Source: Flammeovirga sp. SJP92
Lineage (GTDB): Bacteria > Bacteroidota > Bacteroidia > Cytophagales > Flammeovirgaceae
Assembly: GCF_001583495.1 (NCBI RefSeq)
Contig: NZ_LQAQ01000111.1
Span: 62,001-126,000, forward strand
Direction of reading: 5' to 3'
Length of the DNA: 64,000 bases
The notes under the pieces are model-generated. The model saw only the letters and a program-made list of their open reading frames with translations. It was not told where the DNA came from and searched no databases. The number at the start of each line of letters is the position of its first letter. The first letter of the stretch is position 1. This document shows, piece after piece, positions 36,624-45,728 of this stretch. Position numbers and translations under genes: made by a program.

Positions 36624-38477
36624 TTATTCTGGTTGTAAGAGGTTATAATTATCGAATCCTAATTCTTCATCAAAACTGATTTCTTCCGCTAGTAACGTCC
36701 CATTTTTGATGTCATCTTCCATCTCAATAAAGATTTTATAGTGTAGTGGAGACAAAATCTTTTTTATGGAAGCATAATATTTTTTTTCTTCTTTTACTTT
36801 CAACTTTTCATATTTCGAGTAGTTGAAATGATAAGTCTCCAGCAGTTTCTGCTTTGCAAGAGCATAAGAGACCGCAGCTTCAGACCATAGTTTTAATTGC
36901 TGATTACTCAGTAGGTAACGCGCTCTATTTTTGTAGATTTCTTCATAGATCATATCATAAGAATAGTAATTCCAGAGGTGTGATTTTAGTGAAGTGGACG
37001 AGTAATAAAGGGCGTCAGGATATTGATCTACTGGCAAATTAGGAATACTGTATTCAATAATCTTAGAATGATCTCTTACAATATTTATCTTCCCTTTAAT
37101 TGAATCTTTATCTACTAAAACATAATCTAAACCAGCCTCAACTTCTTTGATATATTGAGAACCTACATAAAGTGAAGCTTTCTTATTGAGTAAAGTTATG
37201 ATCTCAATTTTTGAACGGTTTACACCTTTTTTATTGAATGGATTGACATTTTCATTGACAGTAATACCGTTTGTATCTAATGGCTTGAATTGACTGACGA
37301 TACACTGTTCATGAAGATCATCACTTTCTTTTTTCCATTCTTTTAACTTATAGCGGAGTATTTCACCAAAAGCAAACTCAGTGTGGAGTTCAGGACTGAT
37401 GTGTGTACCATGATCAAAATTATTCCAAGACGTAATATCAATGATTTGAGCATCTCTTTGAACTGCAAAATCTAATGTTTTTCTAAAATCCTGTGTGAAA
37501 TTTGTAGGAAGTGAATTCACAAAAAGATCCTTTGGTACGTAGTTATTCCTGCTGTTTTTGCCAATGTATTTTTTATCACTTTTCTTTTTTAATCTACTGT
37601 CCAGGTAGTTGGCGTAAACAGGCTGAATAAACGGAGCCTTATTTTTCTTACAAATATTAGCAATACGATTCATTTCGTTTACTCTGAATTGTTTGAAAGG
37701 AGGATAATACATCGAAGAAAAATGCTGTAATACGTTTTTAGCAAATTCCATATCTTTCACAAAATTATTGAAGTAGACTAATGAAAAAGTGCCATAGACA
37801 TCTTCAAATAAGTACTTATAGTAGTTTTTGATCTCCATTAATTTTGGAGTAACTTCTTTACCTGTTTTTATTTTAGAATTGGCATTGAAATCATGGTGGA
37901 TATGCTCAGGGCTTTTGACAAAAACCATAATATCTCCATTTTGATCTTTCAGCCAACGAGTGTTTCCAATTTTGTTGTCATAGATTTTACGAAGCTTATG
38001 TTTCGCTTGCTCCAAAAAAGCTGAATGATTTAATTTTGCAGGTCTTCTTATTATAATCTCAATAGAAAATTTGAAATCAATATTTCTCTTTTCAGCTACC
38101 TCCAGGTACTTATGTACTACTTCAATAAACGAATCAGTATAAGAATTAGTATTAGAGATAAAGAAAGGGAAACGGAAAGTATTAATCCCCATTTTTTTGG
38201 CCATTCTAATCTCATGAGCAAGGGCATCATCTAAGGTAAGGGGAACCCAAAGTTGTGAAACCAATGGAATGCACATCCTCAGTTTGCCATTTTTAAAATT
38301 GTCATTTCCTTCAATAATCCGCTCGTAATCGACTCCTTTAAGGTAGGTTTTATTTAAACTATAATTGTAAAAAGGGTTGCATTCGGCAATAACAGTTTTT
38401 TGTTGATTTTGAGCAATGCTTGGAACAGTAAACAATAGTAATAATGATAGAAGTGTAATAGTGTTAATCAATTTCAT
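36624..38477 (-). CDS. Exported GH71/GH99-like glycoside hydrolase
   Basis: A 617-residue exported protein; signal peptide residues 1-22 (VPSIAQ). The barrel-like half has LAHEIRMAKKMGINTFRFPFF, then a strand FKFSIEIIIRRP, and near residue 355 DITSWNNFDHGTHISPE. That last segment mirrors the SWNEW-EGT-IEP motif of GH71/GH99-type enzymes, which act on alpha-glucan or alpha-mannan. The remaining ~220 residues (SKIEIITLLNKKASLYVG onward) look like a beta domain plus an unassigned helical tail. An uncertain family call. Upstream lies a C-tract pair like that of the PUL operon, so co-regulation is plausible. Confidence 0.5.
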   Translation of the reverse strand: MKLINTITLLSLLLLFTVPSIAQNQQKTVIAECNPFYNYSLNKTYLKGVDYERIIEGNDNFKNGKLRMCIPLVSQLWVPLTLDDALAHEIRMAKKMGINTFRFPFFISNTNSYTDSFIEVVHKYLEVAEKRNIDFKFSIEIIIRRPAKLNHSAFLEQAKHKLRKIYDNKIGNTRWLKDQNGDIMVFVKSPEHIHHDFNANSKIKTGKEVTPKLMEIKNYYKYLFEDVYGTFSLVYFNNFVKDMEFAKNVLQHFSSMYYPPFKQFRVNEMNRIANICKKNKAPFIQPVYANYLDSRLKKKSDKKYIGKNSRNNYVPKDLFVNSLPTNFTQDFRKTLDFAVQRDAQIIDITSWNNFDHGTHISPELHTEFAFGEILRYKLKEWKKESDDLHEQCIVSQFKPLDTNGITVNENVNPFNKKGVNRSKIEIITLLNKKASLYVGSQYIKEVEAGLDYVLVDKDSIKGKINIVRDHSKIIEYSIPNLPVDQYPDALYYSSTSLKSHLWNYYSYDMIYEEIYKNRARYLLSNQQLKLWSEAAVSYALAKQKLLETYHFNYSKYEKLKVKEEKKYYASIKKILSPLHYKIFIEMEDDIKNGTLLAEEISFDEELGFDNYNLLQPE

Positions 38478-38558
38478 TTCTTAAGTTTTTTAGTAATTAT
38501 TTATGGAGTAAAATTACTATGGGGAGAAATGAAAATCTTGTCCAAATGTTAATTTAAA

Positions 38559-38599
38559 GGGGGGTAAATATCAAAAACGAAAACTATAAAAGGGGATAT
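38559..38599 (-). promoter_or_regulatory. Paired C-tract operator candidate, minus strand
   Basis: Read on the minus strand, ATATCCCC (38599-38592) is followed by ATATTTACCCCCC (38571-38559). The nearer edge is 81 bases from the start at 38477 and the farther edge 122 bases. The PUL operon pair is 85 and 119 bases from its start. Internal spacing differs (31 against 23), so the match is approximate. Confidence 0.35.
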
Positions 38600-38623
38600 G
38601 ATGATATAACATAAAGAAAATGT

Positions 38624-39202
38624 CTATTTTTTGACACCATAAGGCACTTCACATTCCATTATAAAATGCATACCCAAAGGTGCGATTCTCATTTCTTCTT
38701 GTGAGGGAGAAATTTCAATCAACCTTTTCATCATCAAGTTTTCAAGAATGATTTCTATATCAATTCCTGAGCAGTCCAGTTCTCTGATGGCCCATTGTTC
38801 CATACCCAAAACAGGTACCCAGATTCTTGATGTTTCATATTCAATAAATGAGTGTTTTTTGAGATAATGCAAAATCTCTACTTCTTCAAGTGAAGCATCG
38901 CGAAGGATTTTCACAAGTGTAAGGTGTTGTTGGCATGGATTGCTGAATGTGACAGCATTGGCGAAAAGGATGGCCCACCGCTGTTGTTGAATTTTTAAAG
39001 ATTCAAGGGCTGAGTCAGTAATAAAAGCATGAATAGTTTTCAAAGGAATTTTTCGGACAGAGATTTGATGCTCTACCAGAAACTTCCTAGCCATTGTAAT
39101 AATTGTATGTGAGTTGATTTGTTGCCAGTTATCAAAAGATTGTACTTTTCTGTCGGTATCAGCAACATGTTCAAGAAATTTAAAATTATCTTGTATGCTC
39201 AT
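38624..39202 (-). CDS. DUF4393/Abi-alpha-like helical protein
   Basis: A 192-residue, mostly helical, non-exported protein. RWAILFANAVTFSNPCQQHL with KILRDASLEEVEILHYL resembles the core of DUF4393, where a WANLL-A-A segment is followed by IL-QLS-EA-LL. The usual N-terminal part is short. The end (RLIEISPSQEEMRIAPLGMHFI) looks like a small winged-helix tail. The start codon abuts the stop of the upstream transferase-like gene (TAA-ATG), so the two are translated together. Function unknown; DUF4393 was first linked to abortive infection, but that role is not shown here. Confidence 0.45.
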   Translation of the reverse strand: MSIQDNFKFLEHVADTDRKVQSFDNWQQINSHTIITMARKFLVEHQISVRKIPLKTIHAFITDSALESLKIQQQRWAILFANAVTFSNPCQQHLTLVKILRDASLEEVEILHYLKKHSFIEYETSRIWVPVLGMEQWAIRELDCSGIDIEIILENLMMKRLIEISPSQEEMRIAPLGMHFIMECEVPYGVKK

Positions 39203-40585
39203 TTAGTCTTTGTCGTGATTATGTTTATCTGAGAGAAAATCATTATCAAATTCCTCATTTTGGCGAATGTAATGACTAATTTTCAATAATGCCATTTCTG
39301 GCGTGCATAATCCGAAAGGAGAGACCCACCTATTTTGCATAAACTTGAAGGTCAGTGGGTGATAGAAATACTGCTGACGATCTTCATCCCAGAAAGGCAT
39401 AATCATCCATTGCATATTTCCTTTTTTACAAGAAACCCACTTGAAGTTAGGATGCCTTGAGGCGTTGCCCATTACATCTACCTCATCAAATTTTATCTGA
39501 CTGATGTCAATCATGTGTTCTAAATCACCAATGGCTTGATTGATTCTTGTTTCAACCACTTGCACATGGGCAAAATACGCGTTGATATATTCCGCAATCT
39601 CCTCTGGTGAGTTGGTTTTGATTTCATTAGGAATTCCTTTTTTCAGATCAAATAAGTGAGGTTTTGTAAGGAATGTTCCTTCATCAGGAAGATAAATGAG
39701 GGTAATTTGATGGTATTGACCAATAGGGAAAGAACCATAAATAGGTGCTTCCACTGCTTGAGTATAATCAAACATATTGTGCCAAAGACTTCCAAAGAAT
39801 TGTTGTTCTTCTGTAGTATGACCTTTCACAAGGCAATTGCGGTTCACTTCTTTAACCATTCTTTCTAAATGAAGAACAGTTTTAAAACGTTTTGTGGATT
39901 CAAGATCTACACTGCCCCAATCATGCCACTTACTTTCCCAATCGTAAAATGCAACGTTTGGTAATCGTAGTTTATAATCAAAACATGAAGGAAGATCTAA
40001 AGTGTAACCAGGGTAATAGTACTCATGATTATTTTCTAGAGCCCAGTTCATTTCTATCAGCATAGAAATAAAACCTAACCCATCTTTTTTATAGTCATAA
40101 TCATAAATTGCCATTAGACTGGAAATGGCTTTGTCGCCTACATCAAAAAATGAAGCGGCAATCAATTGATCGTTTTCCCAGAAACTTATTTGCCAGGTAT
40201 TGTAAGGAAGTATATCCAACTCATCAACAGCATTGACGCCGAAATACTCGATCAAGGATTTATCTTCCTCCTCAAAACGATTGAGTCTATACTCTTTGTA
40301 AAGTTGTATGTGCTTTGGTGTGATATTCAGAGGAGTGATTTCTACATTAAATTTCCTCAATGTCTGATTGATTTTCTTCCGCTGTGATTTGGTAAACATT
40401 TGGGGGGTGAGGGCACATCGAAGTGGAAGTACTCCATTCATTTGGTCTTCAAAATACATCATTTCATATGATGCCATATTACGGGCATGTCGAAAATATC
40501 CCTCAGCTAAAAGCTCATCAATTCTAGTTGGAGTAATTTGCTCATCATCCGGAGAAATCACACCAAATGCAATATCATAATACAT
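39203..40585 (-). CDS. Ate/Bpt-type aminoacyl-tRNA-protein transferase relative
   Basis: A 460-residue protein. Residues about 20-235 match the C-terminal (GNAT-fold) domain of arginyl/leucyl-tRNA-protein transferases: LLAEGYFRHARNM, FTKSQRKKIN, YKEYRLNRFEEEDKS, then FFDVGDKAISSLMAIYDYDY, LGFISMLIEM and YYYPGYTLDLPSCFDYKLRL. Bacterial Bpt/Ate attach an amino acid to protein N-termini for N-degron turnover. The Cys-rich N-terminal domain of Ate/Bpt is absent. A further ~200 residues at the C-terminus are unrecognised. Activity is therefore inference. Two-gene unit with the DUF4393-like gene. Confidence 0.75.
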   Translation of the reverse strand: MYYDIAFGVISPDDEQITPTRIDELLAEGYFRHARNMASYEMMYFEDQMNGVLPLRCALTPQMFTKSQRKKINQTLRKFNVEITPLNITPKHIQLYKEYRLNRFEEEDKSLIEYFGVNAVDELDILPYNTWQISFWENDQLIAASFFDVGDKAISSLMAIYDYDYKKDGLGFISMLIEMNWALENNHEYYYPGYTLDLPSCFDYKLRLPNVAFYDWESKWHDWGSVDLESTKRFKTVLHLERMVKEVNRNCLVKGHTTEEQQFFGSLWHNMFDYTQAVEAPIYGSFPIGQYHQITLIYLPDEGTFLTKPHLFDLKKGIPNEIKTNSPEEIAEYINAYFAHVQVVETRINQAIGDLEHMIDISQIKFDEVDVMGNASRHPNFKWVSCKKGNMQWMIMPFWDEDRQQYFYHPLTFKFMQNRWVSPFGLCTPEMALLKISHYIRQNEEFDNDFLSDKHNHDKD

Positions 40586-40671
40586 TGTAAGAAAAAAACA
40601 GAAATCACACTGAATTTGTTCCCTAAATTAGGCAAAGTATAGCAAGTTTGGACAAAAAACAGGATTTTTAT

Positions 40672-40731
40672 TAAAAAAGAAGCATGATTTAAGGCGGTTT
40701 TACATAAAAACAACATTAAATCATGCTTCTT
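40672..40731 (-). terminator. Terminator of pyrE (minus strand)
   Basis: A perfect 16-bp stem: 40677-40692 (AAGAAGCATGATTTAA) with 40716-40731, loop 23 nt. On the minus strand it ends in TTCTTTTTTAAT, the needed U-run. It is 63 bases past the pyrE stop. Confidence 0.85.
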
Positions 40732-40793
40732 ACAGTGTACAGAAAAATCAAGCAGTTAATAATAAAATCATGCCTAATAATCTGTTTTATAAA

Positions 40794-41429
40794 TTACTTT
40801 CCCCATTCAGAAGGAGCAGATCTCCAAGATTTAAGAGATTCAATATCTTCAGATTTGATATAATCTTTTTCTAACGCTAGCTCTAACATGGCGTTGTAGT
40901 TAGAAAGAGTTACTAATGGGATACCTGCATTTTCAAAATTTTCTACAGATAAGTCAAAACCATAAGTGAAAATAGCGGCCATACCTAAAACTTCAATACC
41001 AGCTTCTTTTAATGCTTCAGAAGCTTTCAATGAACTTCCGCCTGTAGAAATCAAATCTTCGATCACTACTACTTTAGCACCTTCTTTTAATTCACCCTCG
41101 ATCATGTTGGTCATACCGTGGCCTTTTGGTTTCGATCTTACATAAGCGAAAGGAAGACCTAAAGCATCAGCAATCAAAGCACCTTGAGGAATACCCGCTG
41201 TAGCTACACCTACAATTGCTTCGGCATCTTCAAATTGTTCCTGGATCTTAGCACAAAGTGCATTCTTGATATAAGTTCTTGCATGAGGATGTGATAATGA
41301 CAATCTGTTGTCACAGTAAATTGGAGATTTCCAACCCGATGCCCACGTGAAAGGTGCGTTTGGACGGATTTTGATGGCATTAATTTCCAATAAAAGTGAA
41401 GCAACTTTTTTTGCAATTGTATTTTCCAT
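40794..41429 (-). CDS. pyrE: Orotate phosphoribosyltransferase
   Basis: A 211-residue enzyme making OMP from orotate and PRPP in pyrimidine synthesis. The PRPP-binding motif is VVVIEDLISTGGSSLKA; APFTWASGWKSPIYCDNR, GVATAGIPQGAL and AYVRSKPKGHG are family-typical. The frame is open 42 codons further upstream to 41555. The ATG at 41429 (MENTIAKKVASLL) is chosen because the protein then has the usual length and homologous N-terminus. Divergent from recQ; pyrD lies 3 kb away, not co-operonic. Confidence 0.95.
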   Translation of the reverse strand: MENTIAKKVASLLLEINAIKIRPNAPFTWASGWKSPIYCDNRLSLSHPHARTYIKNALCAKIQEQFEDAEAIVGVATAGIPQGALIADALGLPFAYVRSKPKGHGMTNMIEGELKEGAKVVVIEDLISTGGSSLKASEALKEAGIEVLGMAAIFTYGFDLSVENFENAGIPLVTLSNYNAMLELALEKDYIKSEDIESLKSWRSAPSEWGK

Positions 41430-41564
41430 GGTTATTGCTGATGTTGTATTAAAGTGAAAGGCAAACAAATGACAGCCTTTTAAATTTTTGCAAAAATAAG
41501 AGAGAAATTCGTAAAATAAATTTCTGATATTTGATTTCTGAAAAATATATGTCAATTGAGTGAA

Positions 41565-43475
41565 ATGAGAGAGGGATTCTTACAAATATTAAAGAAGTTT
41601 TGGGGATACGATGCATTTAGACCCTTACAAGGTGATATCATTGAAAATGCCTATCAAGGTAAAGATACTTTGGCTTTACTTCCTACCGGAGGAGGAAAGT
41701 CAATCTGTTTTCAAGTGCCAGGTATTGCTAGGAAAGGAGTATGTATTGTCATTACACCGTTGATTGCTTTGATGAAGGATCAGGTAGAACAATTGACCAG
41801 AAGAGGTATTCCAGCTAAAGCACTTTATTCAGGTCTGAATACAAGAGAAATCGATATTCTGTTAGAAAATGTAGTGCAAGGCGCTGTGAAATTTCTTTAT
41901 GTTTCTCCTGAACGCTTGAAAACTCCAATGTTTACGGAACGACTGAAAAGAATGTCAGTGGGGCTTTTGGTAGTAGATGAAGCACATTGTATTTCTCAGT
42001 GGGGTTTTGATTTCAGACCTCAATATTTAAAAATTAAAGAAGTTCGTGAAATTATTCCAGAGGTGCCATGTATGGCATTGACTGCTACTGCTACAGCTAA
42101 AACACAGGAAGACATCATTGAGCATCTGAATTTTCAAAAACACACCGTTTTCAAAGGAAGTTTTAATCGTCCAAACCTTTCTTTTTCAGTATTTAAGCAA
42201 GAAGATCATTTCCGTAAGCTATTAGAAATTTTAAATAAAGTACAAGGTTCTGGAATTGTTTACGTGAGAACAAGAAAGCAAGCAATGCAGTTTGCTGAGA
42301 TGCTCAATAATCAGTATATCAGTGCGGATTTTTATCATGCTGGTTTACCAACAGAGGCTAGAGAATTGAAGCAGTCTGCATGGATCAAAGGTCAGGTGAG
42401 AATCATAGTTTCCACTAATGCTTTTGGGATGGGGATTGACAAACCTGATGTGAGAGTAGTGGTCAATATTGGCGCTCCAGAAAGTTTGGAAGCCTATTAT
42501 CAAGAAGCGGGAAGAGGAGGCCGTGATGGAGAAAAAGCTTATGCGGTGTTATTGGGGAGTGGGAATCAGCGGAAAAAGTTATTGGAATGGGTAGAACAAA
42601 GGCATCCTTCTATTGACTTTTTACGAAGAGTATATCAATGTTTAGGCAATCATTACCGCTTGGCAGTGGGTAGTGGAGAAATGACCTCTTTTAATTTTTA
42701 CATAAAGCCCTTTATTAAAAAATATGACCTGCCTCCAACAGAAACTTATTATGCTTTAAAAAGATTGGAAGAACAAGAAGTATTACTTTTCAATGAAAGT
42801 GTATTTCATGATCCTACGGTCATGATCAAATCTACTCCAGAAGATTTTTATGCATATTTAATACGTCACCCTCATTTTGAATTAATGATGAAAGGAATGT
42901 TGCGTATGTATGGTGGTGATCTCTTCAATAGTTTTGTGAAAATTGAAGAAAAAGATATTGCTTTCAAGAATGGTATTCCGTTGGATAGAGTCACTTCTAT
43001 GCTTAATGAATTGCATAAATTAGAAGTGATCAACTACCAGCCTAAAAGAGATACTCCTCAAATTACTTTCATTTTGCCAAGATACTTACATAATCAGTTG
43101 CCCATTAATAAGAAATTGCTTTCACAACGTAAAAATCAAGACTATTCCAAAGCGAAATCTATGATCAATTTTATTGAGAATAGAGACAAATGTAGGAGTG
43201 TGGCACTGCGTGAGTACTTTGGGGATTATGAAGGAGAAAACTGTGGGATTTGTGATAACTGCCTACAAAAGAAAAAGACAAATCAGTGGAGCAAAGAGGT
43301 GAAATCATATGAAAATGATATTCTGGAGGTGCTCAAAGAAGACAGCTTTTCATTACATGAACTAGAAAGTACACTGCTTCCAATAGATATTGAAGGTTTT
43401 ACAAAATCCTTGAATGAATTGTTTGAAAGGAAGAAAGTAAAATGGTCAGAGGATAAGAAGATTGTGTTAAATTAG
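41565..43475 (+). CDS. recQ: ATP-dependent DNA helicase RecQ
   Basis: A 636-residue 3'-5' helicase. Motif I is LLPTGGGKS, the DEAH box DEAHCISQWGFDFRP, motif III LTATATA, motif V/VI STNAFGMGIDKPDVR and QEAGRGGRDG. A zinc-binding RQC part (CRSVALREYFG...CGICDNC) follows near residue 550. The HRDC domain of longer RecQ is missing; a short winged-helix-like end remains. This is the shorter of the RecQ forms common in Bacteroidota. The frame starts at a TTG at 41556, but the ATG at 41565 (GTGAA-ATG) is the better start. Confidence 0.93.
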   Translation: MREGFLQILKKFWGYDAFRPLQGDIIENAYQGKDTLALLPTGGGKSICFQVPGIARKGVCIVITPLIALMKDQVEQLTRRGIPAKALYSGLNTREIDILLENVVQGAVKFLYVSPERLKTPMFTERLKRMSVGLLVVDEAHCISQWGFDFRPQYLKIKEVREIIPEVPCMALTATATAKTQEDIIEHLNFQKHTVFKGSFNRPNLSFSVFKQEDHFRKLLEILNKVQGSGIVYVRTRKQAMQFAEMLNNQYISADFYHAGLPTEARELKQSAWIKGQVRIIVSTNAFGMGIDKPDVRVVVNIGAPESLEAYYQEAGRGGRDGEKAYAVLLGSGNQRKKLLEWVEQRHPSIDFLRRVYQCLGNHYRLAVGSGEMTSFNFYIKPFIKKYDLPPTETYYALKRLEEQEVLLFNESVFHDPTVMIKSTPEDFYAYLIRHPHFELMMKGMLRMYGGDLFNSFVKIEEKDIAFKNGIPLDRVTSMLNELHKLEVINYQPKRDTPQITFILPRYLHNQLPINKKLLSQRKNQDYSKAKSMINFIENRDKCRSVALREYFGDYEGENCGICDNCLQKKKTNQWSKEVKSYENDILEVLKEDSFSLHELESTLLPIDIEGFTKSLNELFERKKVKWSEDKKIVLN

Positions 43476-43493
43476 TATTACTTTTTATATTTG
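43462..43493 (+). promoter_or_regulatory. Bacteroidota promoter
   Basis: TTG (43462-43464), 21-base spacer, TATATTTG (43486-43493), a full match to TTG-N19-21-TAnnTTTG. The -33 element lies within the 3' end of recQ. The start of the next gene is 69 bases downstream. Confidence 0.7.
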
Positions 43494-43562
43494 TAGAATA
43501 AAGAACAAGCAGACTTTGTTTTAAAAGCTAACAAAACAATTTTCTATAAATTTATTTTACTG

Positions 43563-44363
43563 ATGAAAACCAATTTAATTATTCTAATTTTTGGAATACT
43601 TTCATTTCAATCTATTGCTCAAATCAATTCTAATGCAGTTGAGGAACCTCCTTTGATAGAGAATCCTGAAGGCGGTACAAGTAGTGTACAATTGAAATAT
43701 TTGGGTAGCTATACTATGGTTTACTTAAAAGGAGCTACAGATTATGATAGGAGTGCTTTATCTTGTCCAACTTACGATGTGAGTGTAAATGGCACAGGTT
43801 TAAGTTACTCAATTCCAGATGAACCTGATTGGGATAGGCTTCAACTTATTACAAGTAGTGTTTTATTCCAATTAAAGTATTCAACATACCAAGGTAATAA
43901 TAATGTCAGATGGATCAGTGATACCAATCCGGATTGTAGGGATGAAGGGTATTATTATAATTGGGACTGTAGATTATGTGTTGAAAAATCTGTCTATACC
44001 ACATCAAACATAAGTATTAATTTGACATTCGATAATCAAGTCAAAACTTTGAGTAAGTCAGGTATAGGGTATTCGTTATCATATTCTTACAAGGTGGTGA
44101 AATTTGAGAAAAAGCCTCAGCCTATTCAAGGTACAGGTGGTAATATTGAAGGTTTCAAAGCTCCAGATTTCTTTGATAAAACAGGAATTGATTATAAATG
44201 GATATTATATGCATCTAATGGGAATGTAAAAAAAATTACAAATCAGAAAGTATTGCTTTGTACTCAGGTTGGGTCAGATATAAATAGAGTTCAAGTTGTA
44301 GGAGGTCAATTTATTTCAGAACCTCTATATCCTCAAAGCTTCAAATTGCACGTGACTAAATAA
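43563..44363 (+). CDS. Exported protein of unknown function
   Basis: A 266-residue protein; signal peptide residues 1-19 (FQSIAQ). The rest is beta-rich and unrecognised. It contains several cysteines (ALSCPTYD, NPDCRDEG, NWDCRLCVEK, LLCTQVG) that could form disulfides in the periplasm or outside. YYYNWDCRLC is a distinctive Tyr/Cys cluster. A clear own promoter at 43462 shows it is not simply recQ read-through. No sorting domain is seen. Confidence 0.6.
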   Translation: MKTNLIILIFGILSFQSIAQINSNAVEEPPLIENPEGGTSSVQLKYLGSYTMVYLKGATDYDRSALSCPTYDVSVNGTGLSYSIPDEPDWDRLQLITSSVLFQLKYSTYQGNNNVRWISDTNPDCRDEGYYYNWDCRLCVEKSVYTTSNISINLTFDNQVKTLSKSGIGYSLSYSYKVVKFEKKPQPIQGTGGNIEGFKAPDFFDKTGIDYKWILYASNGNVKKITNQKVLLCTQVGSDINRVQVVGGQFISEPLYPQSFKLHVTK

Positions 44364-44440
44364 AATTATAATCATAAACGAAGCGAATCTTCTAAGTGAG
44401 ACAAACTTGCTTTTGATGCATAAATCAGAAAAAAATAGAT

Positions 44441-44472
44441 ATAAAAAGAAAGCACCAAAATATTTTGGTGCT
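44441..44472 (-). terminator. Terminator of pyrD (minus strand)
   Basis: AGCACCAAAA (44451-44460) pairs with TTTTGGTGCT (44463-44472). On the minus strand it is followed by TTCTTTTTATATC. About 90 bases past the pyrD stop. The plus-strand side lacks a U-run. Confidence 0.8.
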
Positions 44473-44562
44473 CTCTCCTCGACAATTTCATTAACTACAA
44501 CAATCTTTCTTTTACATGTATTAACGAACGATTGTGAATAAGGTTTCGAAAAATGTAAAAAT

Positions 44563-45606
44563 TTATTGAAGTTTTTTAATTACTGCCTTATTTATGTTCT
44601 TAACGATAGCTGGACCCTCGTAAATAAAGCCCGTGTAAACCTGTACTAACTTGGCTCCAGCCTCTAATTTTTCAATAGCATCTTCTGCAGAGTGAATACC
44701 ACCTACACCAATGATATCCAGTGTTTTTCCTGACTTTTCATAAAGATATTTGATTACTTCAGTAGACCTGTTTCTAACAGGAACACCACTCAAACCACCC
44801 ATTCCAATTTCATCCACTCTTTCTTTTGGAGTACTCAAACCATCACGGCTGATGGTAGTGTTTGTTGCAATTACACCATCAATTTTTGTTTCTTGTACTA
44901 CTTCAAGGATATCGTCCAACTGCTCGTTTGTCAAATCTGGTGCAATTTTCAGAAGAATTGGTTTAGGATTACTTTTCTCAGCATTCAAAGCTTTTAGCGT
45001 TCCCAGTAATTCTTTTAAAGGCTCTTTGTCCTGTAAAGCTCTTAAGTTAGGTGTATTTGGCGAGGAGATGTTGACAGTGAAATAATCTACATGATCAAAA
45101 AGTGCATGGAATCCTTTTTTGTAATCCTCTACGGCTTCTTCGTTAGGTGTAACTTTGTTTTTACCAATATTACCACCTACAATTACTTTTGATTTTCTTT
45201 TCTTTAAGCGGTCAACGGCAGGTTGAAGCCCTTCGTTGTTGAAGCCCATTCTGTTGATCAAGCCTTGATCTGGAGGAAGTCTGAAAATTCTTGGTTTTTC
45301 ATTTCCTGGTTGTCCAACAGGAGTCAATGTCCCAATCTCGATAAACCCGAAGCCAAAGCATTCGAATTCATCAATCAGTTTTGCATCTTTATCAAAACCT
45401 GCAGCTAAACCAACAGGAGATGGGAATTTGATACCGAAAACTTCTCTCTCAAGTCTTGAATCATTGACCTTGTAAATGCCTTTCGCAATGCTTTTGGCAA
45501 AAGGTAGTGAGAAGGCAGTTTTTAAATAATTAACTGTAAAATGGTGGATTTTCTCAGGGTCTACCTGAAACAAGAAAGGTCTGACAACAGATTTGTAGAA
45601 ACTCAT
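44563..45606 (-). CDS. pyrD: Dihydroorotate dehydrogenase (quinone), class 2
   Basis: A 347-residue FMN enzyme oxidising dihydroorotate with quinone at the inner membrane. Class 2 traits: an N-terminal helix ([23 protein letters not shown]), [48 protein letters not shown] (the active-site Ser side), [17 protein letters not shown] and IGVGGI. The frame extends 7 codons upstream to 45627; the ATG at 45606 gives the family N-terminus. Single gene with its own terminator. Confidence 0.95.
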   Translation of the reverse strand: MSFYKSVVRPFLFQVDPEKIHHFTVNYLKTAFSLPFAKSIAKGIYKVNDSRLEREVFGIKFPSPVGLAAGFDKDAKLIDEFECFGFGFIEIGTLTPVGQPGNEKPRIFRLPPDQGLINRMGFNNEGLQPAVDRLKKRKSKVIVGGNIGKNKVTPNEEAVEDYKKGFHALFDHVDYFTVNISSPNTPNLRALQDKEPLKELLGTLKALNAEKSNPKPILLKIAPDLTNEQLDDILEVVQETKIDGVIATNTTISRDGLSTPKERVDEIGMGGLSGVPVRNRSTEVIKYLYEKSGKTLDIIGVGGIHSAEDAIEKLEAGAKLVQVYTGFIYEGPAIVKNINKAVIKKLQ

Positions 45607-45728
45607 TTCGACACAAAATTTAGACAAAAATGAAAACTTACGATCAGTTTTCGCTTAAAACGGTGCAAAGGTAGTTAGAATTATGTCCCTAATCAAACTA
45701 GCATAAGTTAATTTTGTTTGCCTAAATA

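Noticed and set aside
38624-39202. Abortive infection gene
   Set aside because: The DUF4393-like match is weak and the partner is a transferase; a defence role is not stated as a call.
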